This document shows, one piece after another, positions 18,153 through 28,563 of a stretch of 64,000 bases of DNA. Location: assembly GCA_036768475.1 (NCBI GenBank), contig DAIPMW010000013.1, positions 40,401-104,400 on the forward strand, given 5' to 3'. The translations under genes and the position numbers were made by a program. Source of the DNA: JAEUMD01 sp036768475 (lineage in GTDB: Bacteria; Pseudomonadota; Alphaproteobacteria; Rhizobiales; Hyphomicrobiaceae). Position 1 is the stretch's first letter, and each line of letters opens with the position of its first letter. The notes below the pieces were generated by a model that worked only from the letters and a program-made list of their open reading frames with translations, searched no databases and was not told where the DNA came from.

Positions 18153-19061
18153 ATGTCATCACAATCCTCTGCCGGTTCCGTCGCAGGCTCGAAGGTCAGG
18201 CGCCTCATGGCTCCTGATATCACCGCCAAGAAAGGTATCGAGCCGATCGTGTCGCTCACCGCCTACCACGCTCATACCGCGGCCATTGCCGATGCCTATT
18301 GCGATTTCCTGCTGGTGGGCGACAGCCTGGGCATGGTCATGCACGGCTTTGAAACGACGGTTCCGGTGCCGCTGGAACTGATGATCATGCATGGGCGCGC
18401 CGTCGTGCGCGGGGCCAAACGTGCCCTCGTTGTGGTCGACATGCCGTTCGGCACATACGAGGAGAGTCCGTCCGTCGCGTTTCGCAATGCGGCACGCGTT
18501 ATGAAGGAAACCGATTGCGGTGCGGTGAAGCTGGAGGGTGGCCGCCGCATGGCCGAGACAATCCGTTATCTCGTCGATCGTGGGATTCCCGTAATGGCAC
18601 ACATAGGTCTGACGCCGCAGTCGATCAACGTGATTGGCGGGTTCAAGGCGCAAGGCCGCGAGGAGGCGCAGTGGGCGGCCATTGAGGAGGATGCCCGGCT
18701 GGTCGCCGAGGCCGGAGCGTTCTCGGTCGTGCTCGAGGCGATGGCGGAGCCGCTGGCCACACGGATTACCGGGGCGATCCCGATCCCGACCATCGGTATC
18801 GGTGCGTCTGCCGCATGCGACGGACAGATCTTGGTGATGGAGGACATGCTGGGGCTGTCGCCAAGGGTGCCCAAGTTCGTCAAGGAGTTCGGTGCGGTGG
18901 GTGCTGCCATCGATCGGGCGATCCGGGGCTATGCGGAGGAGGTTCGCGCTCGGTCGTTCCCGGCGCCCGAGCATACCTATGCCATGCGAGATGCCCAGCA
19001 GAGCGGGGCGGGCGGTACAGCCGGGGCCACGAAAAAGCCGAAAAAAGCCAGCAGCAAATAA
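18153..19061 (+). CDS. panB: 3-methyl-2-oxobutanoate hydroxymethyltransferase
   Basis: About 302 residues from the chosen start. It makes ketopantoate from 2-oxoisovalerate and methylene-tetrahydrofolate, the first step of pantothenate synthesis. The motifs LLVGDSLGMVMHG (metal-binding Asp), VDMPFGTYE, AVKLEGG, MAHIGLTPQS and the catalytic VVLEAM region are all present. The C-terminus ends in a lysine-rich tail. GGAG at about 18140 serves ATG 18153 with ten bases of spacing; ATG 18144 is only one base away from it. The next gene of the pathway, panC, is not adjacent. Confidence 0.93.
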   Translation: MSSQSSAGSVAGSKVRRLMAPDITAKKGIEPIVSLTAYHAHTAAIADAYCDFLLVGDSLGMVMHGFETTVPVPLELMIMHGRAVVRGAKRALVVVDMPFGTYEESPSVAFRNAARVMKETDCGAVKLEGGRRMAETIRYLVDRGIPVMAHIGLTPQSINVIGGFKAQGREEAQWAAIEEDARLVAEAGAFSVVLEAMAEPLATRITGAIPIPTIGIGASAACDGQILVMEDMLGLSPRVPKFVKEFGAVGAAIDRAIRGYAEEVRARSFPAPEHTYAMRDAQQSGAGGTAGATKKPKKASSK

Positions 19062-19314
19062 CTTGGCGGAGTGGGGCTCCTGGGGGTAGCGACGGCTATT
19101 GCCGCGCTTTTCCTTGCGTCACTGCCGTGCTTGGCTATCAATGCGGGCGCCGCGCCACGCATCAGGAGCGCGCGCGAGCGGTTTTTTGGGGGCGTCAACT
19201 TATTGTCGCTGCAGGCGAAAGTCGGCGCAGCGATCCGATTAGGTTGCCCGGGCCGCTCCTAACGAGACATGGGATCCCACCGGATCCGGTACAGGATCAG
19301 GACGCGAAGCATTC

Positions 19315-20058
19315 ATGGCCAATAACGAAGATACCCTGATGAGGGAGGTTGAGGAGGAACTGCGCCGGGAGCGAATGGAGCAGCTCTGGAAGCAGTATGG
19401 CACCTACTTCCTCATCGCAGCTGTCGCGCTGGTTATTGCCGTCGGCGGCTACCAGTTCAACAAGTCACGCCAGCAAGCCGCTGCCACCGCCGCCGGTGCC
19501 GCGTTTGAGAACGCTGTCTATCTGGTTGAGGAAAAGAAGGTTGACGAAGCCCGTAAGGCATTCGAAGACCTGGCGAAAAATGGACCCGCAGGGTATGCGG
19601 CACTGGCGCGCTTGCGGCTGGCGGGGCTTGAAGCGGAGGCTGGCGACAAGGCCAAGGCGATCACTCAATATGAAGCGTTGGCAAGTGACACTGGCGCCGA
19701 TGGACTGTTGAAATCGTTCGCCAAGCTGCAGGTCGCGGCGCTGAAGATTGGGGATGCCGACTTTACCGAGGTTGAGAATCGGCTCAACGATCTGACAAGC
19801 GAATCGAGCCCGTGGCGTGCGAATGCCCGCGAGCTGATCGGACTGGCGGCGCTCAAGGCTGGTAAGCTGGATGCGGCACGCAAGCCGCTCGAGCAGATCC
19901 TGGCCGATCCGACATCGCCTTCGGACGTTCGCGAACGGGCGCAGATGCTGATGGCCGAGATCATTTCCGCTGAGCTCGCCAAGGCTTCGCCGACACCGGC
20001 GCCACAGGCCGAGGCGGCACCAGCAGATAAGCCTGCGGCGCCGGCGGAGCAGAAATGA
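19315..20058 (+). CDS. YfgM/TPR_21-like membrane-anchored protein
   Basis: A 247-residue protein with a cytoplasmic N-terminus (about 1-24), one membrane segment (about 26-45) and an alanine-rich TPR-like helical domain to about residue 225, followed by a Pro/Ala tail. This is the layout of YfgM, an ancillary SecYEG translocon factor that meets periplasmic chaperones. The link is strengthened because bamB follows 16 bases later, the same order as yfgM-bamB-der in E. coli. Confidence 0.88.
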   Translation: MANNEDTLMREVEEELRRERMEQLWKQYGTYFLIAAVALVIAVGGYQFNKSRQQAAATAAGAAFENAVYLVEEKKVDEARKAFEDLAKNGPAGYAALARLRLAGLEAEAGDKAKAITQYEALASDTGADGLLKSFAKLQVAALKIGDADFTEVENRLNDLTSESSPWRANARELIGLAALKAGKLDAARKPLEQILADPTSPSDVRERAQMLMAEIISAELAKASPTPAPQAEAAPADKPAAPAEQK

Positions 20059-20074
20059 CAGGGGGACGGCAGGC

Positions 20075-21448
20075 ATGGGCATTGTGAAGCGAGTGGCGGC
20101 GGTACCGGTTGCCATGATCGCGGCCGTCCTGGCGTCGGGCTGCTCGGGCGGCCTGCCGAGCCTGCCGAAAGTCGGCGATCTCAATCCATTCAAGGAAAAG
20201 CAGCAGCCCATGCCGGGAACGCGGATCCCGATCATGCCTGCGGCCGAAAAGATTCCCGGCGAGCTCGCCTCCGGTGACAAGCCGATTGTGCTGGTCGCCG
20301 AGCATGAGAACGAAGCGTGGGCGCAGCCAGGTGGCGAAGCGACAAATGCACCGGGACATCTGGCGCTGGGGGCCGCGGTCCACCAGTCCTGGAGCGCCGA
20401 TGCGGGCTCGGGCTCGGGCAAGATCGGCCGCGTCACGGCAAGTCCGATCGTGTTCGGTGATCGTGTCTTCACGCTTGATGCAGGGGGAACGGTGTCGGCC
20501 TTTTCCGCATCCGGCGGCTCCAGATCGTGGCAGGTATCGCTGGTGCCTGAGCGAGAGGCGGCATCGGGTGGCTTTTTCTCACTGGGGGCGGGTAGCCCGA
20601 GCGGTGGGTATGGCGGCGGCCTGGCGGCCGACAGCGGGCGTCTTTATGCTGCCAGCGGTTTCGGTAACGTCGTCGCACTCGACCCGCAAAGTGGCAAGAA
20701 ACTGTGGGAGCGCAATCTCGGCGTGCCGGTTCGCGCCGCGCCGACAGCGCATAGCGACCGCGTTTTCGTGATCACCGTCGATGGTCGGTTCTATTGTTTG
20801 TCGGGGCTCGACGGCGCGGAACTGTGGAACGTGCGCGGCTTGCCGCAGCAGGCGAGCCTCGTGATGAGCGTCAGCCCTGCCGTGTCGGGTGGCGTCGTCG
20901 TGGTTCCCTATCCGTCCGGTGATCTGCTGGCGCTCAAGGTTTCGGACGGCTCGGCCGTCTGGTCGGAGAGCCTGTCGCGCGCCCGCACCACCTCACAGCT
21001 CACCAGCCTCGCCGATGCGGCGCGGCCAGCGATCGATAACGGCGTGGTATTCGCCGTCGGACATTCGGGGCGTATGGTGGCAACGCAGATTTCGACGGGT
21101 GAGCGGCTTTGGTCACTCAACGTTGCCAGCACACAAACGCCCTGGGTCGCCGGTGGCAGCGTCTTCGTCGTGGACACCTCGGGTCAGTTGATGGCGATCG
21201 CACGGGATCAGGGAACGGTGCAATGGACCGTGCAGCTGCCCGGCGCCAAGACCTGGGCGGGTCCGGTGCTGGCTGGGAGCAAGCTCTGGCTCGTTTCTTC
21301 GGAAGGGCAACTTGCCGGCGTCGACGCGATGAGCGGTCGGGTGGTGTCGCAGCAGAGCCTGGGCGAGTCCGTGTTCGTGCCGCCGGTCGTCGCCAAGCGT
21401 CGCATGTACGTGCTGACTGACAAGGCGAAGCTGATCGCCCTGAACTGA
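20075..21448 (+). CDS. bamB: Outer membrane protein assembly factor BamB
   Basis: A 457-residue lipoprotein. The N-terminal segment ends in the lipobox LASGC with the lipidated Cys at residue 23. After a proline-rich linker come repeated beta-propeller blades, seen in GRVTASPIVFGDRVFTLDAG, LYAASGFGNVVALDPQSGKKLWE and later WSLNVASTQTPWVAGG. BamB assists BamA in inserting outer membrane proteins. It lies between the YfgM-like gene and der, the conserved order. It is longer than E. coli BamB (392) mainly in the linker. Confidence 0.92.
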   Translation: MGIVKRVAAVPVAMIAAVLASGCSGGLPSLPKVGDLNPFKEKQQPMPGTRIPIMPAAEKIPGELASGDKPIVLVAEHENEAWAQPGGEATNAPGHLALGAAVHQSWSADAGSGSGKIGRVTASPIVFGDRVFTLDAGGTVSAFSASGGSRSWQVSLVPEREAASGGFFSLGAGSPSGGYGGGLAADSGRLYAASGFGNVVALDPQSGKKLWERNLGVPVRAAPTAHSDRVFVITVDGRFYCLSGLDGAELWNVRGLPQQASLVMSVSPAVSGGVVVVPYPSGDLLALKVSDGSAVWSESLSRARTTSQLTSLADAARPAIDNGVVFAVGHSGRMVATQISTGERLWSLNVASTQTPWVAGGSVFVVDTSGQLMAIARDQGTVQWTVQLPGAKTWAGPVLAGSKLWLVSSEGQLAGVDAMSGRVVSQQSLGESVFVPPVVAKRRMYVLTDKAKLIALN

Positions 21449-21580
21449 AGACCCCGGGGTGTTCATGCGATGCGGCCGTTCGGACGATGAACTCCCTCGC
21501 CTGGAGCACGCCTGAGAAGCCGCCGCATTTGCCGCGCTGCAGCGCCGAGGTTTCCAAGTCGTATACTTTCGGGCATAAGC

Positions 21581-21627
21581 GCGCTTGCACCGTGCTGAAC
21601 TGCTGCGCACTTCAGCGAAGCATGCTT
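21581..21627. repeat. Family B nested palindrome, diverged copy 2a
   Basis: It contains CTGAAC and ACTTCAG as the inner arms and GCGCTTGC/GCATGCTT as drifted outer arms. It lies directly before the better copy at 21635-21690, making a tandem pair between bamB and der. Confidence 0.5.
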
Positions 21628-21634
21628 GTATTTT

Positions 21635-21690
21635 GAGCATGTTTTTTCCGCTGAACCGCTCAACACTTCAGCTAAACATGCCGTAGAGCG
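21635..21690. repeat. Family B nested palindrome, copy 2b
   Basis: The outer left arm is GAGCATG (21635-21641), the inner arms are GCTGAA (21650-21655) and TTCAGC (21667-21672), and the outer right arm is CATGC (21677-21681), drifting afterwards. It has the same orientation as the copy at 3798. It lies 32 bases before the der start. Confidence 0.75.
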
Positions 21691-21721
21691 CTTCTCCGAT
21701 CCGCGAGCCCGTTAGCCACAT

Positions 21722-23170
21722 ATGTCCGCCATCCCCACAGTCGCCATCGTCGGTCGGCCAAATGTTGGCAAGTCGACACTGTTCAACCGCCTGACCGGCA
21801 AGCGCACCGCGCTTGTTTCGGACATGCCCGGCCTGACGCGCGACCGGCGCGAAGGGGAAGCGCATCTCGGCACCCACACCATCAAGCTCGTGGATACGGC
21901 AGGGCTCGAAGAAGCCGGACCGGGCACAATCGCCGCGCGCATGCGCCAGCAATCCGAAGCAGCGGTAGCCGCCGCCGACCTGGCGTTGTTCGTCATCGAT
22001 GCGCGCGAGGGCGTGACCGCGGCTGACGAAGCCTTCGCAAAAGTCGTGCGAGCCTCGGGCAAGCCGGTGATTCTGGTGGCCAACAAGGCCGAGGGCCGTG
22101 CCGGCGAAAGCGGCTTTTATGACGCGTATGCGCTTGGCTTCGGCGAACCGGTGGCGATCTCCGCGGAACATGGCGAAGGTGTTGGCGACCTCGTGGTCGA
22201 CCTCCTGCAGGCACTCGGGCTGTCACTTGCGACACCTGCGCGCAAGGGGCGCCGACGTGGTGGCGACGACGAGCACGAGAACGCCGGGGAGGCTGTGCAA
22301 GCTTCCGCCGGCGAAGAGCCGGTGAAACGCACGCAACCAATCCGGGTCGCCGTCGTCGGGCGCCCGAACGTCGGCAAATCGACACTGGTGAATGCGCTGC
22401 TCGCCGAGGAACGGATGATCACCGGACCAGAGCCTGGGCTGACGCGCGATACAATCTCCAGCGAACTCGTCTGGAACGATCGCAAGTTCCTCCTGTTCGA
22501 CACCGCAGGGCTGAGACGCAAGGCACGCATCGACGAATTGGCCGAAAAGCTTTCGGTCAGCGATACGGTACGCGCGCTTCGCTTTGCCGAAGTCGTCGTG
22601 CTGCTGATCGATGCGGAACGGCCTTTCGAGCATCAGGACCTCACGATCGGCGACATGGTCACCCAGGAAGGTCGTGCGATCGTGGTGGCGATCAACAAGT
22701 GGGACCTCGTGGCGGAAAAGCAGAAATTGCTGAGGGATCTGCGCCAGACCACGTCGGAGAAGCTGTCGCAGGTGCCCGGTGTGGCGCTCGTCACCATTTC
22801 AGCGCTGGGTGAAAAGGGGCTCGATCGGCTGATGGAGGCGATCGTGGCCGCCCACGAGACCTGGAACCAACGCGTGCCGACGCCCAATCTCAACCGGTGG
22901 CTGCAGGAGGCCGTGGCGCGTCATGCGCCGCCGGCAGTAGCAGGCCGCAGAATTCGCCTGCGGTACGTGACGCAGGTCTCGACGCGTCCCCCCACATTCG
23001 TTGCCTTTTGTTCCCGCCCTGCCGAGTTGCCCCGATCCTACGTCCGTTACCTCACCAACAGTCTGCGGGATGTGTTCGGCCTGCCCGGCGTGCCGATCCG
23101 GTTCAGCCTGAAGAAGGGAGAAAACCCTTACGCCGGCCGGACCAGTCGCGGAAAAGCTAGGCGTTCCTAG
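21722..23170 (+). CDS. der: Ribosome biogenesis GTPase Der (EngA)
   Basis: A 482-residue protein with two GTPase domains and a C-terminal KH-like domain. The first domain shows GRPNVGKST (about residues 11-19), DTAG and NKAE; the second shows GRPNVGKST near 217, DTAG and NKWD. The first NKxD motif ends in Glu rather than Asp. A charged linker rich in Arg and Glu joins the domains. Der is essential for maturing the 50S subunit. It follows bamB after a gap with two family B repeats. Confidence 0.96.
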   Translation: MSAIPTVAIVGRPNVGKSTLFNRLTGKRTALVSDMPGLTRDRREGEAHLGTHTIKLVDTAGLEEAGPGTIAARMRQQSEAAVAAADLALFVIDAREGVTAADEAFAKVVRASGKPVILVANKAEGRAGESGFYDAYALGFGEPVAISAEHGEGVGDLVVDLLQALGLSLATPARKGRRRGGDDEHENAGEAVQASAGEEPVKRTQPIRVAVVGRPNVGKSTLVNALLAEERMITGPEPGLTRDTISSELVWNDRKFLLFDTAGLRRKARIDELAEKLSVSDTVRALRFAEVVVLLIDAERPFEHQDLTIGDMVTQEGRAIVVAINKWDLVAEKQKLLRDLRQTTSEKLSQVPGVALVTISALGEKGLDRLMEAIVAAHETWNQRVPTPNLNRWLQEAVARHAPPAVAGRRIRLRYVTQVSTRPPTFVAFCSRPAELPRSYVRYLTNSLRDVFGLPGVPIRFSLKKGENPYAGRTSRGKARRS

Positions 23171-23294
23171 CACTTAATTTCGTTTGGGCCGGTGACTGTT
23201 TGCAACGAGCACATGTCATACTAGCCTAAACCACAATCTCAGACTAAGTACGCGCCGGATTGCGGCCAACAGTCAGCCAAGGATTATCGAGCCG

Positions 23295-23591
23295 ATGAAC
23301 AAAGCAATGCATGCCGTTCTTGTCGCAGCTGTGGCAGCCACGGCGGGCTATGCGGCGGATACGTTCACCTTCGCCACGGGCGCCATGGCGGCAAACAGCG
23401 GACCATATTCGGCGCGCGTGCGCCGGGCCTGCAAGTCCGACTACAATCGCTTCTGCCCGGGCTATTCGCTTTACGGGACGGAGTTGCGTCGTTGCATGCA
23501 GGCTGCGGGGTATAATATTTCTCAGCGCTGCATCCGCGCGCTGGTCGATGCCGGCGAAGTGCCGCGCAGCATGCTGAAGCGAAACTATTGA
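23295..23591 (+). CDS. Small exported cysteine-rich protein, unknown function
   Basis: A 98-residue protein with an N-terminal signal-like segment (about 1-33, ending near GAMAA). The mature part contains RACKSDYNRFCPGYSLY, LRRCMQAAGYNISQRCIRALVDAG: four cysteines spaced like a cysteine-rich GLG1-type repeat. Similar small exported proteins are frequent in Hyphomicrobiales, so I believe it is real, but I cannot give a function. It stands alone after der; a family A repeat follows directly. Confidence 0.75.
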   Translation: MNKAMHAVLVAAVAATAGYAADTFTFATGAMAANSGPYSARVRRACKSDYNRFCPGYSLYGTELRRCMQAAGYNISQRCIRALVDAGEVPRSMLKRNY

Positions 23592-23603
23592 GAGCCTAGA
23601 GCC

Positions 23604-23722
23604 TGATCGGCCTCGATGGAAACACGACTGCTTCCATCGAGGCCGTGATTGAGGCTCTCAAACAAAGAAATCGAGCAGGCCACAGCGGTCAGATGTGATT
23701 CAATCAAAACCTGACCTGCTCT
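23604..23722. repeat. Family A structured repeat, copy 2 (most complete)
   Basis: The first module is a hairpin with perfect 14-bp arms at 23608-23621 and 23632-23645 around a ten-base loop. The spacer contains CTCTCAAACAAAG. The second module runs from GAGCAGG (about 23673) to CCTGCTCT (ending 23722) and includes the small inverted repeat TGATTCAATCA. It starts 12 bases after the stop of the small exported protein. Confidence 0.85.
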
Positions 23723-24237
23723 CTAAGCGCGCAAGCATCGTGCTGACGTACAGGCGCTGCCGTGATCTGATCCGAGTACCTTTGGCAAGGTGACTGCATC
23801 AGCGACCTCTTGAACGCGCAAGCGCTGCCAATTCAGGAGATCTGGCTCCGGGGCGATTGCCACAAATCGGCGATCGCCTTTGATGTATCTGGCGAGATGA
23901 GATCGTGTCATGGTGCCTATAGGCGACGCGTGGCTCGCCGCATCGCGCGTCAGCATTGCATGTGCCGGGAATCGCAGCGGGCGGGAGCATTACAGCGAAC
24001 CCGAAGAGGCCGCAACGCTCACCGCCCGCACGGGCGTCAACCATAGGTATGGCGCCGCTCCGGACTGCGGGATATAGGCTCTATGCGCAGATGGTGCAAC
24101 CCCTCTCGGGCGATTGCGGGCTTTTGCGGAATTGTGTGACGTGCTTGCCGACATGGGCTGCAATGTGTTCGGTCGATGACCTCTTATCCGCGCGCGGCAA
24201 TTTCTGCATGTACCGATCGGAAAGGAAGGCGGAAAGC
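23723..24237. other. Intergenic region before holC
   Basis: A 515-bp stretch without a gene I can support. A minus-strand open frame at 23723-23911 (about 62 codons, starting MTRSHLARYIKGD) has plausible composition but no clear ribosome-binding site and no recognised relative. The holC promoter should lie toward the right end. Confidence 0.4.
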
Positions 24238-24699
24238 GTGACGGATGGAGCGGCCGAGGTCCTGTTCTACCACCTAGAGCGGCAGCCGCTCGAGAAAGTG
24301 CTTCCGTCGCTGTTGGAGAAGACCATCGAGCGAGGATGGCGCGCCGTCATCCAGTCGGGGTCGGAGGAACGGCTTGAGGCGCTCGACCTTGCGCTATGGA
24401 CATATCGCGACGACAGCTTCCTTGCTCACGGTACGCGCAAGGACGGAATGAGCGAGCATCAACCCATCTATCTGACGACGGGACCGGAAACACCGAACGG
24501 TGCGGGCGTGCGCTTCTTTATCGACGGCGCCACGGCAGAGACGTTCCAGGGCTTCGTGCGCATCGTCTATCTGTTCGACGGGCATGATCCAGAAGCGGTC
24601 AAGATAGCGCGGCAGCAATGGACGGCAGCGAAACAGGCTGGATGCCAAGTGACGTACTGGCAGCAGGCGAACAATGGGCGCTGGGAGAAGAAGGCTTGA
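24238..24699 (+). CDS. holC: DNA polymerase III subunit chi
   Basis: A 153-residue protein; E. coli chi has 147. It reads VLFYHLERQPLEKVLPSLLEKTIERGWRAVI, the family start, then LDLALWTYRDDSFLAHG and a final VTYWQQANNGRWEKKA. Chi couples the clamp loader to single-strand binding protein. I chose the GTG at 24238 because AGGAAGG lies eight bases upstream; the open frame begins earlier but without family likeness. rlmJ follows ten bases later. Confidence 0.9.
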   Translation: MTDGAAEVLFYHLERQPLEKVLPSLLEKTIERGWRAVIQSGSEERLEALDLALWTYRDDSFLAHGTRKDGMSEHQPIYLTTGPETPNGAGVRFFIDGATAETFQGFVRIVYLFDGHDPEAVKIARQQWTAAKQAGCQVTYWQQANNGRWEKKA

Positions 24700-24709
24700 A
24701 CCGGCCGCG

Positions 24710-25621
24710 ATGAACTACCGCCACGCCTTCCATGCCGGGAACTTCGCCGATGTGCTCAAGCATCTGGTGCTGACACTCGTCATCTCGCATTTGACGAAGA
24801 AGGCGGCACCTTTCCGCGTCATCGATACGCATGCGGGCGCGGGACTTTATGACCTTAGCAGCCTGCAAGCGGAAAAGACCGGAGAATGGCGGCAGGGGAT
24901 CGCGCGCGTGCTCGAGGTGCGAAATGATTTGCCGGGAGAAGCGGCACGCGTGCTGTCGCCTTATCTTAATCTCCTTGACGCCGATATCGATCGCAGTGCG
25001 GGCGGTGTCGGCAGGCTCGTTCGCTATCCGGGAAGTCCGCTCGTCGCGCGTCGGTTGATGCGCGAGGGCGATCAATTGGTGGTTAACGAGCTGCACCCGG
25101 AGGACCGCGATCAGCTGGTCGAGCTGTTTCACCGTGATCGCCAAACGAAAGTGATGGGCCTTGACGGTTACACGGCGCTCAAGGCCCTGCTGCCGCCGAA
25201 GGAAAGGCGCGGCCTGGTGCTCGTCGATCCGCCGTTCGAGGTGGCCGGCGAGTTCGACAGGCTCGCGGGGGCTGTGATCGCGGCGCATCGCAGGTTCGCA
25301 ACGGGCGCAATCATCTTGTGGTACCCGATCAAGTCGCGCACACAAGTTGAGCGCTTCTATCAACGACTTCGCGTTGCAGGATTGGCCAAGGCACTGGCGG
25401 CGGAACTGCAGGTGGCCGAGCCCGACACCACCACGAAGGGGCTTGTTGCCACGGGCGTTGCAGTCGTCAATCCTCCCTATACGCTGGCGGACGATCTCAG
25501 GGCGGTATTGCCGCTTCTGGCGACCTTGATGGCGATAGGGCCCGGCGCGCGAGCACAGGTCCGCTGGATCGTCGAGGAGGTGGCGAAGGGTGGCGGGGAG
25601 CCGCCCGTCGCGCGCGACTGA
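24710..25621 (+). CDS. rlmJ: 23S rRNA (adenine-2030-N6)-methyltransferase RlmJ
   Basis: A 303-residue enzyme. It opens MNYRHAFHAGNFADVLKH, the RlmJ signature, with DTHAGAGLYDL as the SAM motif and LVDPPFE as the catalytic (D)PPF/Y motif of N6-adenine methyltransferases. E. coli RlmJ has 280 residues; the extra residues are near the C-terminus. The ATG at 24710 is chosen because it matches the conserved start. Confidence 0.93.
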   Translation: MNYRHAFHAGNFADVLKHLVLTLVISHLTKKAAPFRVIDTHAGAGLYDLSSLQAEKTGEWRQGIARVLEVRNDLPGEAARVLSPYLNLLDADIDRSAGGVGRLVRYPGSPLVARRLMREGDQLVVNELHPEDRDQLVELFHRDRQTKVMGLDGYTALKALLPPKERRGLVLVDPPFEVAGEFDRLAGAVIAAHRRFATGAIILWYPIKSRTQVERFYQRLRVAGLAKALAAELQVAEPDTTTKGLVATGVAVVNPPYTLADDLRAVLPLLATLMAIGPGARAQVRWIVEEVAKGGGEPPVARD

Positions 25622-25655
25622 GCATGCGGCGGCTTGCAAGTGCCGTGTGTCAGCC

Positions 25656-26123
25656 TCACCTACGCTTGTAGGGCAGGAAGTGGTGATCGCGCGCTATGCT
25701 CGCATGAGGTGTTTCGCCGTCGAGACCGGTCACGAGTTCACGCCGTCGCCGCCATTCCGCGCCATTGGCAAGGCGAACGATCGTCTCGACCGCGATCGGC
25801 ATGCGTGTTGCGGCGGAGGTGTAAATCCGGCGAGTCACGTTGCCGTTCGCGATGGCCTGGGCAAACGGCACGAACAGGTCAAGGTCGTCTGTGTGCTGAT
25901 CCTCGTAGCCTTCACCAGCGATCAACATATCGTGGTAGCCGTCGCTGCGGATCACGAGTTCGAAGGGGCAGGCGCCGGCAGCGAGCGGTTCGACGTTGAC
26001 GCGCCAGTAGGCATCGTCGTTCACCTCCGCAATACTGGCGGAGTCGCTGATCGAAGGGATCCAGTATTCGAGTGAGGCGATCGCTGCCTGTAGTTTGGCG
26101 CGGTAGCGGTCGTCGATGTTCAT
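25656..26123 (-). CDS. Conserved-looking hypothetical protein
   Basis: A 155-residue soluble protein that I do not recognise. It opens MNIDDRYRAKLQAAIASLEYW and has a central hydrophobic-alternating part (YWRVNVEPL, FELVIRSDGYHDM) that suggests a beta-rich fold, with no signal peptide or membrane segment. Codon use matches its neighbours. It is convergent with rlmJ and lies 84 bases after the GST gene on the same strand, so it may end that transcript. Confidence 0.6.
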   Translation of the reverse strand: MNIDDRYRAKLQAAIASLEYWIPSISDSASIAEVNDDAYWRVNVEPLAAGACPFELVIRSDGYHDMLIAGEGYEDQHTDDLDLFVPFAQAIANGNVTRRIYTSAATRMPIAVETIVRLANGAEWRRRRELVTGLDGETPHASIARDHHFLPYKRR

Positions 26124-26207
26124 GCGAGCTCCGCTTGCTCTTGAAGGGCGTGGGTGTCAGGTGAGCGCGCTCTCAGCGCGGGCAAAGTTTGCCGACGAAT
26201 CGCAAAA

Positions 26208-26828
26208 CTATCCAGCAGCATCTCGTTGCATTTGGCGTTTGAGGGCGGGGCGCTCACCAAGGCGGTGAGCATAAGCTTCGAGGGCTGGATGCTTGGGTAT
26301 CGTGGCAAACATGAGGCCCCATCGAACCTGCGAGCCGACCACGACGTCGGCTGCGGTGAACCGCTCACCCAGAATCCACGGTGTGGCATGGATCGCGGCG
26401 TCGGCAAGGACTTGCATCGTGTCGTTGTAGCTCGCCCAGCCGAGCGTGCTGCGCCGTGCGTCAGGCCAATGCATGGCCTTGTGCGTCACTGCCGGTTCGA
26501 TGCACCCGGGCGCGAAGAACAGCCATTTGAGATAGGGACCGCGCAGCGGATCGTCGATCGACGGTGCAAGTCCGGCTTGCGGAAAGCGGTCTGCCAGATA
26601 GCAGCAGATGGCCGAAACCTCGCTGATGACGGTATCGCCGTGTGTCAGAACCGGCACCTTGCCCATAGGATTGAGGGCAAGCAGGTCTTTGGACGGGTGA
26701 TCTTGCGATGTGATGTCGACGATCTCGACACGATAGGGCACACCAAGCTCTTCCAGCATCCAACGGACAATCGTGGAGCGCGATTTTGGCCAGTGGTAGA
26801 GAACAATTTCAGTGTTGGATGCAGGCAT
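26208..26828 (-). CDS. Glutathione S-transferase family protein
   Basis: About 206 residues from the chosen start. The thioredoxin-like N-domain shows YHWPKSRSTIVRWMLEELGVPY, the cis-proline segment GKVPVLTHGDTVISEVSAI and CCYLADRFP; the C-domain is helical with GERFTAADVVVGSQ, the N-capping box of GSTs. It probably conjugates glutathione to electrophiles. I start at MPASNTEIVLYHW, since the 29 upstream residues are not family-like. It lies 90 bases after yejF and may be co-transcribed. Confidence 0.88.
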   Translation of the reverse strand: MPASNTEIVLYHWPKSRSTIVRWMLEELGVPYRVEIVDITSQDHPSKDLLALNPMGKVPVLTHGDTVISEVSAICCYLADRFPQAGLAPSIDDPLRGPYLKWLFFAPGCIEPAVTHKAMHWPDARRSTLGWASYNDTMQVLADAAIHATPWILGERFTAADVVVGSQVRWGLMFATIPKHPALEAYAHRLGERPALKRQMQRDAAG

Positions 26829-26918
26829 TGGCAGGTCTCGAATCTGCAGGTTTTGAGATGGGCTGCGGTTGCGCGCCATGTGGTGGCGGGTCGGGCATCG
26901 TTTGTGTCGCGCCAAGCT

Positions 26919-28553
<1,635 letters not shown>

Positions 28554-28563
28554 GGGCCCACCT

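Noticed and set aside
19071..19262. Possible 63-residue exported protein after panB
   Set aside because: The first 25 residues look like a signal segment, but there is no ribosome-binding site and the rest resembles nothing.
23723..23911. Possible minus-strand protein of 62 codons next to a family A repeat
   Set aside because: The composition is plausible, but the start has no good ribosome-binding site and no family is recognised.
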